From: Miniphocaeibacter sp964345925
GTDB lineage: Bacteria; Bacillota; Clostridia; Tissierellales; Peptoniphilaceae
Length of the DNA stretch: 64,000 nt
Assembly (NCBI GenBank): GCA_964345925.1
Contig: CAYFSP010000002.1
Span: 1 to 64,000 of the forward strand
Reading direction: 5' to 3'
Positions 8,367-17,754 of the stretch are shown here, piece after piece. Numbering within the stretch: position 1 is the first letter of the stretch; every line of letters starts with the position of its first letter. Both the position numbers and the translations under genes were made by a program. Under the pieces are notes generated by a model. That model saw only the letters and a program-made list of their open reading frames with translations, was not told where the DNA came from and ran no database searches.

Positions 8367-9501
8367 AATTTTCAAAAAATTCTTTGGCATCGTCTAAATA
8401 TCTAATTATTTCTAAGTTTTGAGGACATATATCCTCACAATTACCACATTCAATACATTGAGATGAATCTTGGTGATTTTCTATCAATGTAGAATAGTCT
8501 TTTTTGTAAAAATCTTTTTGATCATAGATTACGGCATTGTTATATTGTGAAAATATTTCTGGAATTCTAATATTTTGAGGACATGGAAGGCAATATTCAC
8601 AAGAAGTACATGCTACCTTTGTCTTATTTAACAAAAAGTCCTTTACTTTTTTTATTGTAGACAATTCATTATCGGATAGGGAATTTGGACTAGCATTACT
8701 GGACACTTCAATATTTTCTAAAACTTGTTCCATACTTGACATACCACTTAATGCTATGGAGATGTCCTCATTATTATAAACCCATTTTAAAGCCCATTGA
8801 GCCATAGAGTATGATGGACTAAGTTTGTCAAACAAACCTTCTATTTCAGTAGGAGCCTTAGCTAGCTTTCCACCCTTTACAGGTTCCATTACGATTATAT
8901 CCAATCCTTTAGATTTTGCATACTCTATTCCTTCAATGCCTGCTTGATAGTTTTCATCCATATAATTAAATTGAACCTGGCAAAAATCCCAGTTATATGA
9001 ATCTACAATCTCTTTAAATAACTCTAAATTATCATGAAATGAAAAACCAGCATACTTTATTCTACCTGTTTTTCTCTCTGTATCGAAAAAATCGAATATA
9101 TTATTTTTCACCATATTTCTAAAAGATTTTTCACTTAAAGAATGTGCTAAATAAAAATCTATGTAATTTGTTTTAAGTCGAGAAAGTTGCTCTTCAAAAA
9201 TTCTATTATAATCTTCGAAATTTTCACATAACCATACAGGCATTTTAGTAGCCAAGTAAACATTATTTCTTCCAAGCCTATCTAAACATTTTCCTACGAA
9301 AGTTTCACTGTTACCATTATGATAAATATAAGCAGTGTCTAAATAATTTACTCCATTTTCAAAAGCTGCTTCAATTAATTTAAATGATGTTTCTTCATCA
9401 ATACTACCATTGTCATCGTAATTTAACAATGGAAATCTCATGCATCCAAAGCCTAGAATAGAAACATTGATATTTTTATTAATAAATTTTCTATATTTCA
9501 T
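8365..9501 (-). CDS. Aldo/keto reductase with C-terminal 4Fe-4S domain
   Basis: A 378-residue enzyme with two parts. Residues 1-270 are an aldo/keto reductase barrel (LGFGCMRFPLL, LDTAYIYHNGNSETFVG with the catalytic Tyr, LAHS, AGFSFHD). The C-terminal 90 residues are a ferredoxin-like module with two cysteine clusters, CTSCEYCLPCPQNI and CIECGNCEDICP. This architecture is common in strict anaerobes and may allow electron input from ferredoxin; the physiological substrate is not known. Start ATG 9501 is preceded by AAAGGGAGTATTAC. It is monocistronic on the minus strand. Confidence 0.93.
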   Translation of the reverse strand: MKYRKFINKNINVSILGFGCMRFPLLNYDDNGSIDEETSFKLIEAAFENGVNYLDTAYIYHNGNSETFVGKCLDRLGRNNVYLATKMPVWLCENFEDYNRIFEEQLSRLKTNYIDFYLAHSLSEKSFRNMVKNNIFDFFDTERKTGRIKYAGFSFHDNLELFKEIVDSYNWDFCQVQFNYMDENYQAGIEGIEYAKSKGLDIIVMEPVKGGKLAKAPTEIEGLFDKLSPSYSMAQWALKWVYNNEDISIALSGMSSMEQVLENIEVSSNASPNSLSDNELSTIKKVKDFLLNKTKVACTSCEYCLPCPQNIRIPEIFSQYNNAVIYDQKDFYKKDYSTLIENHQDSSQCIECGNCEDICPQNLEIIRYLDDAKEFFEN

Positions 9502-9578
9502 TGTAATACTCCCTTTTTTGTTATACTATATATTATAGCACCAATAAGAAATGTCATAAATAGGTTAAGGTTTTCATA

Positions 9579-9607
9579 TTGTAAAAAAAAATGATTTATC
9601 TTATAAT
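9579..9607 (+). promoter_or_regulatory. Promoter of the glycine cleavage operon
   Basis: TTGTAA (9579-9584), a 17-base spacer, TATAAT (9602-9607). The untranslated leader is only about 55 bases, too short for a tandem glycine riboswitch, and none of its motifs are seen. Confidence 0.75.
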
Positions 9608-9669
9608 GGTCTAGTAAGGATAGTTTCTTAATTATGTAGAAATATTTGCTATTCTAAGGAGGAATAATT

Positions 9670-10758
9670 ATGTGCGCAAAAAAGACACCGCTATATGATC
9701 GTCATATAGCAGCAGGTGGAAATGTAGTTGATTATGCAGGTTGGTTTTTACCAGTAGATTTTGTTGGTCTTAAAGAAGAACATAAGGCTGTAAGAGAAAG
9801 TGTTGGAGTATTTGACGTTTCTCACATGGGGGAATTCATAGTAGAAGGTAAAGATGCTTTAAAATTCTTGAATTATGTATTTACTAACGATTTTACTAAA
9901 GCTAACGATGGTCAAATAGTTTACACTATGATTGGTAACGAAAATGGTGGAATTATTGATGATTTATTAGTGTATAAATACAATAATGACAAGTTTTTAT
10001 TAGTACCAAATGCGTCAAATACAGAAAAGGATTTCAATCATTTAAGTGAACAGGCTAAAGGTTATGATGTAAAACTTGAAAACATATCTGATAGTATTGG
10101 AGAAGTGGCAATTCAAGGACCAAATTCTCAAAAGGTACTTCAAAAATTAGTAGATCTTGATTTAGATGAAATTAAGTATTACTACTTTAAAGACAATGTT
10201 AAGTACAAAAATCATGAAGTTCTTATTTCTAGAACAGGATATACAGGCGAAGACGGATTTGAAGTATATGCAACTCCAGAAGCAATAGTAGAAGTTTGGG
10301 ATGACCTTATGGAAGCTGGAAAAGAATTTGGAATTATGCCAGTTGGACTAGGCTGTAGAGATACTTTAAGATTTGAAGCTTCAATGCCATTATACGGAAA
10401 TGAAATGGACGAAGATATTTCTCCATTAGAAGCAGGACTTAAATTTGCTGTAAAATTTGATAAAGATGATTTCATCGGTAAAGCAGCAATGGAAAAAGAA
10501 TTAGCTGAAGGACCAAAGAGAAAAATAATAGGTCTTGAAATGGGAGATAAGAGAATTCCTAGACACGGTTATGAAATACAAAAAGATGGTAAAACTATTG
10601 GTGTTATTACAACAGGTTACCTATCACCAACATTGAACAGAAGAATTGCAAATGCTTTAGTTGATGCAGATCAAGCTGTAATTGGTAATGAGGTAGAGGT
10701 AATAATTAGAAATAAACCATCAAAGGCAACATTAATCAGTAAAAAATTTATGAAATAA
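9670..10758 (+). CDS. gcvT: Glycine cleavage system T protein (aminomethyltransferase)
   Basis: Transfers the methylene group from the aminomethyl-lipoyl H protein to tetrahydrofolate and releases ammonia. At 362 residues it is the normal length, with typical motifs: TPLYDRHIAAGGNVVDYAGW at the N-terminus, GVFDVSHMGE, IIDDLLVYKY, RTGYTGEDGFE and the C-terminal GVITTGYLSPTLNRRIA. It is the first gene of a five-gene operon (T-H-PA-PB-L), with ATG 9670 behind AAGGAGGAATAATT. In fermenting anaerobes this pathway can run as glycine oxidation or as glycine synthesis; the sequence does not decide which. Confidence 0.97.
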   Translation: MCAKKTPLYDRHIAAGGNVVDYAGWFLPVDFVGLKEEHKAVRESVGVFDVSHMGEFIVEGKDALKFLNYVFTNDFTKANDGQIVYTMIGNENGGIIDDLLVYKYNNDKFLLVPNASNTEKDFNHLSEQAKGYDVKLENISDSIGEVAIQGPNSQKVLQKLVDLDLDEIKYYYFKDNVKYKNHEVLISRTGYTGEDGFEVYATPEAIVEVWDDLMEAGKEFGIMPVGLGCRDTLRFEASMPLYGNEMDEDISPLEAGLKFAVKFDKDDFIGKAAMEKELAEGPKRKIIGLEMGDKRIPRHGYEIQKDGKTIGVITTGYLSPTLNRRIANALVDADQAVIGNEVEVIIRNKPSKATLISKKFMK

Positions 10759-10785
10759 ATAATATATTATATAGGAGGATTTAAA

Positions 10786-11166
10786 ATGAAAGTAGAAAAA
10801 GGATTATTATATACAAAAGACCATGAGTGGGTAAAAGTTGACGGAGACGTAGCAGAAATAGGAATAGCAGATTTTGCTCAATCAAATTTAGGAGATATCG
10901 TTTATGTTGAATTACCAGACGTAGATGATGAATTAGCAGCAGAAGACGAATTAGCTTCAGTTGAATCAGTTAAGGCTGCAGCAGAAGTATTTGCTCCTAT
11001 AGATGGAGTTGTTGTTGAAGTTAATGAAGACTTAGATGATGACCCAGCTTTATTAAACCAAGATCCATATGCAAACTGGATAGCAAAAGTTAAAGTTTCA
11101 GATAATTCACAATTAGAAGGGTTAATGAGCGACGCTGAGTACGAAGAGTTCTTAAAGGAGGCATAA
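10786..11166 (+). CDS. gcvH: Glycine cleavage system H protein (lipoyl carrier)
   Basis: A 126-residue lipoyl-domain carrier that shuttles the aminomethyl group between the P, T and L proteins. The lipoylation Lys is K63 in the motif ASVESVKAAAEV. The sequence is strongly acidic, as usual, and the family N-terminus (YTKDHEWVKVDGDVAEIGI) is intact. Start ATG 10786 with AGGAGGATTTAAA. It lies 27 bases after gcvT and 3 bases before gcvPA, so the set is tightly coupled. Confidence 0.97.
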   Translation: MKVEKGLLYTKDHEWVKVDGDVAEIGIADFAQSNLGDIVYVELPDVDDELAAEDELASVESVKAAAEVFAPIDGVVVEVNEDLDDDPALLNQDPYANWIAKVKVSDNSQLEGLMSDAEYEEFLKEA

Positions 11167-11169
11167 TTA

Positions 11170-12522
11170 ATGTCTAATTTCCCATACATTCCTCATACTG
11201 ATGAAGAAATTAAGGAGATGTTAGACGTAGTTGGAGTTAATACTCTAGAAGATCTTTTTTCAGATATACCTGAAGAAATGAAATTTAAAGGAGCATTGGA
11301 TTTACCTACGTCAAAATCTGAAGGTGAAGTTTACAGTTATTTAAGCTCTTTAGCTAAAAAGAATAGATCAACTGCAGACTTAGCTTGTTTTATGGGTGGT
11401 GGAGCATATGATCATTATATTCCATCTGTAATTTCTCATATAACTGGTAGATCAGAATTTTATACAGCTTACACTCCTTACCAACCAGAAGTTAGTCAAG
11501 GTACATTACAATATATATTTGAATACCAAACATTAATGGCTAATTTAACTGGTATGGATTATGCAAATGCATCATTATATGATGGACAATCAGCAGTTGC
11601 AGAAGCTGCTATAATGACAGCACAAATGTCAAAGAAAAATAAAATTGCCATATCAGAAACAGTAGATCCACAAGCTATAACTGTTTTAGGAACCTATGCA
11701 CACGCTAGAGGTATGGAACTAGTTATAATACCAAGAGATGGTATGGTTACTAGTTTAGAAAAAGCTAAAGAAATAATGGATGGAACAGTAGGTACTATTA
11801 TAGTTCAAAGTCCTAACTTCTATGGCTATATTGAAGATGTTGCTCCTTTTGTAGAGCTTGCTCATTCACAAAAGAAAACATATATAATTCAATCAACAGA
11901 TCCAACTTCATTACCAATAATGAAAAAACCTGGAGAACTAGGTGTAGACGTTGTTGTAGGTGAAGGACAAGCATTGGGAATTCCACTACAGTTCGGTGGT
12001 CCATACTTAGGAATTTTAGCTTTTAACAAAGCTTTCATTAGAAAGATTCCTGGAAGAATAGTTGGACAGACTGAGGATATGGATGGTAAGAGATCATGGG
12101 TACTAACTCTTTCAGCTAGAGAGCAACATATTAAAAGAGAAAGAGCAACTTCAAATATTTGTTCTAACCAAGGACTAAATGTATTAACAGCAACTGTTTA
12201 TATGTCATTACTTGGAAAAGAAGGAATGAAAGAAGTTGCATACAATAGTATTGCAAAATCTCATTATCTATATGATGAATTAACAAAATTAGATAAAGTT
12301 AAGATATTAACGGATAGACCATTCTTTAAAGAGTTTACAATTGGTTTTGATAAGGACGCAGAAGAAGTTCTTGATAAATTAGAAGAAAACGGAATACTAG
12401 GTGGAATTAGTCTAAGTAGAATCAATAAAGAATTAGGTAATGGTTTAATTATTGCTGTTACTGAAAAGCGTACAAAAGAAGAAATGGACAAATTTGTTGA
12501 AACATTGAAGGAGGTATTATAA
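11170..12522 (+). CDS. gcvPA: Glycine dehydrogenase (decarboxylating) subunit 1
   Basis: The alpha-type half of the split P protein, 450 residues, which together with GcvPB decarboxylates glycine using pyridoxal phosphate. Recognised from FPYIPHTDEEIKEML, FMGGGAYDHYIPSVI, YTPYQPEVSQGTLQ and EGQALGIPLQFGGPYLG. The PLP lysine resides in the partner subunit. ATG 11170 follows gcvH with an AAGGAGG site overlapping the gcvH end. Its stop codon overlaps the ATG of gcvPB by one base (TAATG), which fits stoichiometric subunit production. Confidence 0.96.
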   Translation: MSNFPYIPHTDEEIKEMLDVVGVNTLEDLFSDIPEEMKFKGALDLPTSKSEGEVYSYLSSLAKKNRSTADLACFMGGGAYDHYIPSVISHITGRSEFYTAYTPYQPEVSQGTLQYIFEYQTLMANLTGMDYANASLYDGQSAVAEAAIMTAQMSKKNKIAISETVDPQAITVLGTYAHARGMELVIIPRDGMVTSLEKAKEIMDGTVGTIIVQSPNFYGYIEDVAPFVELAHSQKKTYIIQSTDPTSLPIMKKPGELGVDVVVGEGQALGIPLQFGGPYLGILAFNKAFIRKIPGRIVGQTEDMDGKRSWVLTLSAREQHIKRERATSNICSNQGLNVLTATVYMSLLGKEGMKEVAYNSIAKSHYLYDELTKLDKVKILTDRPFFKEFTIGFDKDAEEVLDKLEENGILGGISLSRINKELGNGLIIAVTEKRTKEEMDKFVETLKEVL

Positions 12523-13985
12523 TGTCTTACGATAAGTTAATATTTGAATTATCTAAACCAGGAAAGACTGGTTACAGATTACCTTCTTTAGATGTTGAAG
12601 GCAAAGATTTAAGTGAATATATTCCTCAAGAGTTTTTAGCAACGGAAGAATTGGATTTTCCAGAGGTTAGTGAAGTTGATATAATAAGACATTTTACTAA
12701 TCTTTCCATGAAAAACTATGGACTTGACAGAGGATTTTATCCATTAGGATCTTGTACAATGAAGTACAACCCTAAAATAAATGAAGATGTTTCTTCATTA
12801 GAAGGTTTTGCTAATGTACATCCTTATCAAAAAGATGAAGATATACAAGGAACATTAGAAGCTTTATACAATGTTGGAGACGCTTTATCAGAAGTAGCAG
12901 GAATGGACTTTATGACATTGCAACCAGCAGCTGGAGCTCATGGTGAAATCACTGGTGTAATGCTTATAAAAGCATATCACGAGCATAACAAACAAAACCA
13001 AAGAAATAAAATAATAGTTCCAGATTCTGCTCATGGTACTAATCCAGCAACAGCAGCAATGGCTGGTTATGAAATAATAGAAATAAAATCTAAGCCTAAT
13101 GGAATGGTTGATATTGATGCTTTAAAAGCAGCTGTAGGCGATGATACTGCAGGACTTATGCTTACAAACCCAAATACATTGGGAATATATGATGAAAATA
13201 TCAAAGATATTACTGAGACAGTTCATAACGCTGGTGGACTAGTTTACTATGATGGAGCTAATATGAATGCTATATTAGGCCAAAGTAGACCAGGAGATAT
13301 GGGATTTGATATTGTACATTACAATGTACATAAAACATTCTCTACACCTCATGGTGGTGGTGGTCCAGGAGCAGGTCCTGTTGGAGTTAAAGAGTTCTTA
13401 AAACCTTTCTTACCTAAACCATTAGTTGAGAAAAACGATGATGGATCATATTACTTAGATTTTGATCGTCCATTATCATTAGGACAAATGAAGGCTTTTA
13501 CTGGTCACTTTAGTATTTTATTAAGAACATACACATATATATTGACTATGGGTAGTGACGGGCTTAAAGCTGCTAGTACAATGGCTGTTTTAAACGCTAA
13601 CTATATAGCTCAAAGTTTAAAGAATGAGTACAATTTACCATTAGATAGATTATATAAACATGAGTTTGTATTTGCTGGAATTAAAGATGATACTCATACA
13701 ATAACTACTTTAGACGTTGCTAAGAGAATTTTGGATAAAGGATATCATGCTCCAACTGTATACTTCCCATTAATTGTTCCAGAAGCATTGATGATTGAAC
13801 CAACAGAATCAGAGCCTAAGGATACTTTAGATGGATTTATTGCAGCAATGAAGGAAATAGCACAAGAAGCTAAGGAAAATCCAGATCTTATTAAATCTGC
13901 TCCTCATAACACTCCGGTTAGAAGACCAAATGAAACTAAAGCTGCTAAAGATTTAGTTTTAAAATATGAAGGAGAAGTTAAGTAA
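12522..13985 (+). CDS. gcvPB: Glycine dehydrogenase (decarboxylating) subunit 2
   Basis: The catalytic half of the split P protein, 487 residues. The PLP-binding lysine is K271 in NVHKTFSTPHGGGGPGAGPV. Other family features are YPLGSCTMKYNPK near residue 74 and LTNPNTLGIYDENI. It forms a heterotetramer with GcvPA. The gene overlaps gcvPA by one base at the start and lpdA by one base at the end (TAATG), so the whole operon is translationally coupled. Confidence 0.97.
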   Translation: MSYDKLIFELSKPGKTGYRLPSLDVEGKDLSEYIPQEFLATEELDFPEVSEVDIIRHFTNLSMKNYGLDRGFYPLGSCTMKYNPKINEDVSSLEGFANVHPYQKDEDIQGTLEALYNVGDALSEVAGMDFMTLQPAAGAHGEITGVMLIKAYHEHNKQNQRNKIIVPDSAHGTNPATAAMAGYEIIEIKSKPNGMVDIDALKAAVGDDTAGLMLTNPNTLGIYDENIKDITETVHNAGGLVYYDGANMNAILGQSRPGDMGFDIVHYNVHKTFSTPHGGGGPGAGPVGVKEFLKPFLPKPLVEKNDDGSYYLDFDRPLSLGQMKAFTGHFSILLRTYTYILTMGSDGLKAASTMAVLNANYIAQSLKNEYNLPLDRLYKHEFVFAGIKDDTHTITTLDVAKRILDKGYHAPTVYFPLIVPEALMIEPTESEPKDTLDGFIAAMKEIAQEAKENPDLIKSAPHNTPVRRPNETKAAKDLVLKYEGEVK

Positions 13986-15388
13986 TGCCTAAAATAGTAG
14001 TAATTGGTGCTGGACCAGGGGGATATGAGTCTGCTATAAGAGCAGCTCAACTTGGTGCAGATGTAGTACTAATAGAAAAAGATAGATCAGGTGGTACATG
14101 CTTAAATATTGGTTGTATACCTACTAAGACATTATGGAAAACAGCTGAATTATATGAGCAAGTAAAAGAGTCTACTGATTTTGGAATCAAACTTGAAAAC
14201 CCATCAATAGATTTACCATCTGTAAAACAAAGAAAAGATAATGTTGCAAATACAATGAACACAGGAGTGGACTTCTTAATATCTTCGTATCCTAATATAG
14301 AATTTATAAAGGGAACTGCAAGCTTTAAAGATGAAAATACAGTAATCGTTAAAACTGCAGATGGAGAAAAAGAAGTTACAGGTGATAATTTTATTATTGC
14401 AACAGGATCTGCAGCTTTAGTTCCAGGTTTTGAGGGTTCGAGACTTGAAAATGTAGTTACAAGTACGGAATTGTTGGATTTAGAAGTTTTACCAAAGAGC
14501 TTAGTAGTTGTGGGAACAGGCGTAATTGGTATGGAATTTGCCAGCATATATAATTCTTTTGGAACAGAAGTAACTGTAATAGGTTCAGATGTTCTAGCAG
14601 CTTGTGATGGTGAAATCTCAAAGAGAATTCAATCAGTTTTCAAGAAAAAAGGAATGAATATTCAAAAGGGATATAGAGCTAGCAAAATTGAAAAGACTGA
14701 AAACGGATTAACGGTTTTTGCAGAAAATAAAAAAGGTAAAGTAATAGAAGCAGAAGGAGAATTGGTTTTACTGGCAATTGGTAGAATTCCATATACTGAA
14801 GGACTTAATCTTGAAGGTATAGGAGTTGAAACCAATAGAGGTGGGGTAGTAGTTGATTCCAACTTGAAGACCAATAAGCCAAATATTTACGCAATAGGTG
14901 ATTGTATATCAGGTAATGTTCAATTAGCACATGTAGCAGCTAATCAAGGATTAAATTTGGTGGAATCACTTATGGGTAATGAACCACATATAGTTATGGA
15001 TGTAGTTCCAGCTGCGACATTCACTTTACCAGAAATTGCTCAAGTTGGAAAAACTGAAGAGGAATTAAAAGATGAGGGAATTGAATATATTAAGTCTAAA
15101 TTCTTGTTCTCAGGAAATGGTAAAGCTGTTTCTATGGGAGAAACTGATGGATTTGTAAAAATACTTGCAAGCCCAGATAATAAAAAGATTTTAGGAGTTC
15201 ATATATTTGGACCTCATGCAAATGATTTAGTTCACTTTGGAGCAATTGCTATGGCAAATGATCTACCTGTATCAGCATTGAATAAAACAATATTTGCGCA
15301 TCCAACATTAGCTGAAACTTTTATGGAAGCATCTCATGGTTTAGAGGGAGCATCTATTCATAGTGTTAATGTTGTAAAAAATAATTAA
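13985..15388 (+). CDS. lpdA: Dihydrolipoyl dehydrogenase (L protein)
   Basis: A 467-residue flavoprotein that reoxidises the dihydrolipoyl H protein with NAD(P)+. Seen in order: N-terminal FAD dinucleotide motif VIGAGPGGYESAIRAAQLGA, the redox-active disulfide C39-LNIG-C44 (GGTCLNIGCIPTK), the second nucleotide site VVGTGVIGMEFASIY, FAD motif YAIGDC and the C-terminal catalytic His in FAHPTLAETFME. No N-terminal lipoyl domain is fused to it, as occurs in some clostridial relatives. As the last gene of the gcv operon it is most likely dedicated to glycine cleavage. Confidence 0.96.
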   Translation: MPKIVVIGAGPGGYESAIRAAQLGADVVLIEKDRSGGTCLNIGCIPTKTLWKTAELYEQVKESTDFGIKLENPSIDLPSVKQRKDNVANTMNTGVDFLISSYPNIEFIKGTASFKDENTVIVKTADGEKEVTGDNFIIATGSAALVPGFEGSRLENVVTSTELLDLEVLPKSLVVVGTGVIGMEFASIYNSFGTEVTVIGSDVLAACDGEISKRIQSVFKKKGMNIQKGYRASKIEKTENGLTVFAENKKGKVIEAEGELVLLAIGRIPYTEGLNLEGIGVETNRGGVVVDSNLKTNKPNIYAIGDCISGNVQLAHVAANQGLNLVESLMGNEPHIVMDVVPAATFTLPEIAQVGKTEEELKDEGIEYIKSKFLFSGNGKAVSMGETDGFVKILASPDNKKILGVHIFGPHANDLVHFGAIAMANDLPVSALNKTIFAHPTLAETFMEASHGLEGASIHSVNVVKNN

Positions 15389-15393
15389 TTTTT

Positions 15394-15426
15394 AAAGAAG
15401 TCTATATATTATAGGCTTCTTTTTTA
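15394..15426 (+). terminator. Terminator of the glycine cleavage operon
   Basis: AAGAAGTCTATA / TATAGGCTTCTT stem (one G-U pair) followed by a T6 tract. Confidence 0.85.
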
Positions 15427-15488
15427 TTTAAGCAAAATATACTTATTCTATGGTAAAATATAGTATAGAATAATATAAGGGGAAAGAA

Positions 15489-16514
15489 ATGAAAAAAATT
15501 AGAGTAGAAGATGCTATTGGTCATGTTTTACCACATGATATGACTAAAATTATAAAGGATGAATTCAAGGGAATAGGTTTTAAAAAGGGACATATTATAA
15601 AGGAGGAGGATATTCCTCTACTACTGGATATGGGTAAAGAACATATTTATGTACTTGAAAAAGATGAAGATATGGTTCATGAAAATGATGCTGCATTAAT
15701 ATTAGCAAATATTTGCATTAATGATCATATGGAGATGACTGATGTACAAGAGGGAAAAATTGAAATAATTGCAACTGAAGATGGTTTCTTTGAAATAGAC
15801 GTAGATAGATTATTTGAAATAAACTTTTTAGGTGATATTGCAATTGCAACTAGAACGGGAAATTTACCCGTTAAGAAAGGTGATGTTCTTGCAGGTACAA
15901 GAATAATTCCGTTATTGATTGAAAAAGAACAATTAGATAAAGCAGTTGAAATAAAAAATAATTCTCCTCTTTTTAAAATAACTCCATTTAGAAAATTAAA
16001 AGCTGGAATAGTAACGACTGGTTCGGAAGTTTACAATAAGAGAATAGTGGATAAATTTACACCAGTAGTTAAAGAAAAGTTAAAAGAATACGATGTTGAA
16101 TTAATTCATCATGAAATATGTGATGATGACACAAATATGATAAAAGATGCAATAGTTAAAATAAAGGAAAGTGGAGCTGATATTATTCTTTGTACAGGTG
16201 GTATGAGTGTGGATCCAGATGACTTAACACCTGCTGCTATAAAGGAAAGTGGAGCTAATATTGTTACCTATGGTGCTCCTACATTACCTGGTTCAATGTT
16301 TCTAGTTGGATATTTCCAAGATGGTACAGCTGTAATGGGATTACCAGGTTGTGTAATGTATATAGACACAACGGTTTTTGATATATTATTCCCATATGTT
16401 GTAGCAGGAAAAGAAATAACAAGGGAACAAATAGCAAGGCTTGGCTATGGTGGATACTGCTTAAAATGTAGTACATGTCATTATCCTAATTGTGAATTTG
16501 GTAAAGGTGTATAA
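15489..16514 (+). CDS. Molybdopterin-binding (MoCF) domain protein
   Basis: A 341-residue protein seen in many Clostridia. Residues 1-150 form an MoeA-like N-terminal part (VEDAIGHVLPHDMTKII), and about 165-310 a MoaB/MogA-type fold with GIVTTGSEVYNKR, LCTGGMSVDPDDLTP and ALPGSM-like TLPGSMFLV. The C-terminal tail has a cysteine cluster, YCLKCSTCHYPNCEFGKG, that could bind metal. No other molybdenum cofactor genes are in the window, so the actual substrate is uncertain; annotation as a Mo-cofactor enzyme would be inference. ATG 15489 has AAGGGGAAAGAA. The next gene starts one base after its stop. Confidence 0.88.
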   Translation: MKKIRVEDAIGHVLPHDMTKIIKDEFKGIGFKKGHIIKEEDIPLLLDMGKEHIYVLEKDEDMVHENDAALILANICINDHMEMTDVQEGKIEIIATEDGFFEIDVDRLFEINFLGDIAIATRTGNLPVKKGDVLAGTRIIPLLIEKEQLDKAVEIKNNSPLFKITPFRKLKAGIVTTGSEVYNKRIVDKFTPVVKEKLKEYDVELIHHEICDDDTNMIKDAIVKIKESGADIILCTGGMSVDPDDLTPAAIKESGANIVTYGAPTLPGSMFLVGYFQDGTAVMGLPGCVMYIDTTVFDILFPYVVAGKEITREQIARLGYGGYCLKCSTCHYPNCEFGKGV

Positions 16515-16515
16515 T

Positions 16516-17130
16516 TTGAAATCAAAGAAAAAATCATATATTACGGTTTTAATACTAGTAATATTTATATCCTTTGGACTATTTATTAAAATTTCAGGTA
16601 ATAATACAAATAATATTGATTACAATATTTTGGCATTTATAAGAAATAATATATATCCTGGTAAATTTTTTAAAATAATTACAACTATAGGAAATGTAAA
16701 ATCATATTTCTTGATTTTAATACCTTTGACGATAATATTACTGTACAAAAAAGAGTATAAAATACTGACTATATTGCTTTTTTCAGTTTTATTCTCAGCT
16801 TTATTTATGAGTTTGTTTAAAAATATATTTCAAAGGATTAGACCAGAGGAGTTTTTTGTAATTGAAGAAGGTGGCTATAGCTATCCAAGTGGTCATTCAA
16901 CAGTTGGTGGTGTATTTTATTTCACTATTTATCAATTGCTTAATTATTGGAAAAAAAATAGAATTGTTAGTATGTTTTTTATAATATTGCCCATATTAAT
17001 TGGATTTAGCAGATTGGTTCTAGGAGTTCATTGGCCTTCTGATGTAGCCATAGGACTACTAATAGGTCTTTGTATATCTTGGATTAGTATTGAAATCTAC
17101 AGTAGATTAAAGGTGAGAAGCAATGGATAG
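16516..17130 (+). CDS. PAP2-family phosphatase, first of a tandem pair
   Basis: A membrane-bound PAP2/lipid phosphatase (undecaprenyl-diphosphate or phosphatidylglycerophosphate phosphatase type), about 204 residues with five or six hydrophobic helices. The three catalytic blocks are present: KNIFQRIRPE, YPSGHSTVGG and SRLVLGVHWPSDVAIG. I start it at TTG 16516 (MKSKKKSYITV), which has AAAGGTG upstream and begins 1 base after the preceding stop; an earlier TTG at 16492 would overlap the previous gene. It overlaps the next, related PAP2 gene by 8 bases. Confidence 0.88.
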   Translation: MKSKKKSYITVLILVIFISFGLFIKISGNNTNNIDYNILAFIRNNIYPGKFFKIITTIGNVKSYFLILIPLTIILLYKKEYKILTILLFSVLFSALFMSLFKNIFQRIRPEEFFVIEEGGYSYPSGHSTVGGVFYFTIYQLLNYWKKNRIVSMFFIILPILIGFSRLVLGVHWPSDVAIGLLIGLCISWISIEIYSRLKVRSNG

Positions 17131-17746
17131 TTTATATATTGGAATAATTACAATAATTACAATAATTGTAATATTTTTAATAATTATTTTTGGAATCTTT
17201 TTAATGAAAGTTGATAGACTTAAAGTGGATTTAAGTATTAGAGCATTTTTTAAAGAAAATGCTACAAATACCTTTAAGCATGTAATGAATATGATCACTA
17301 AACTTGCAAATGTAGAGACAATAATAATTATTACAATACCAATAATGTTTTACTTAGTAGAAGAAAAAAAATATATTACTGCTTCATCAATAATTATATC
17401 CATAATTTTTTCAGTTGGAATAAGTCAGTTATTGAAGTTTTTATTTAAAGTAGGTAGACCGACTAAGTCAAAAGAATTTGAATATATAGGATACTCATTT
17501 CCTAGCGGTCATTCTACTGTAGGTATGGCATATTATTTAACATTAGGTCTAATACTTTCTCAAAGAAGTATGACAATAGCGGTTATTACCTTTACATTAG
17601 GGGTTTTAATAGGTATTTCTAGACTTGTTTTAGGAGTACACTGGTTTACGGATGTAATTACAGGGTTAATTTTAGGATTAATTTGTAGTTACTGGTCGTT
17701 TTATTTGTACAACATAGGATATTATATTAAGTGGTTATTCATATAG
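17123..17746 (+). CDS. PAP2-family phosphatase, second of a tandem pair
   Basis: A 207-residue paralogue of the gene just before it, with the same three blocks: KFLFKVGRPT, FPSGHSTVGM and SRLVLGVHWFTDVITG, and a similar set of transmembrane helices. The two proteins share motif spacing and the SRLVLGVHW stretch, which suggests a local gene duplication. ATG 17123 is preceded by AAAGGTGAGAAGCA. Whether both act on undecaprenyl diphosphate or on different lipids is unknown; proximity to cell-wall genes (cdaA, glmM) is suggestive only. Confidence 0.88.
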   Translation: MDSLYIGIITIITIIVIFLIIIFGIFLMKVDRLKVDLSIRAFFKENATNTFKHVMNMITKLANVETIIIITIPIMFYLVEEKKYITASSIIISIIFSVGISQLLKFLFKVGRPTKSKEFEYIGYSFPSGHSTVGMAYYLTLGLILSQRSMTIAVITFTLGVLIGISRLVLGVHWFTDVITGLILGLICSYWSFYLYNIGYYIKWLFI

Positions 17747-17754
17747 GAGGTATT

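Noticed and set aside
9502..9669. Glycine riboswitch before gcvT
   Set aside because: The gap is only 168 bases with the promoter inside it, and none of the conserved glycine aptamer blocks are present.
16492..16515. Upstream TTG start of the first PAP2 gene
   Set aside because: It would overlap the preceding gene end and lacks a ribosome binding site at proper distance. TTG 16516 has AAAGGTG and a standard N-terminus.
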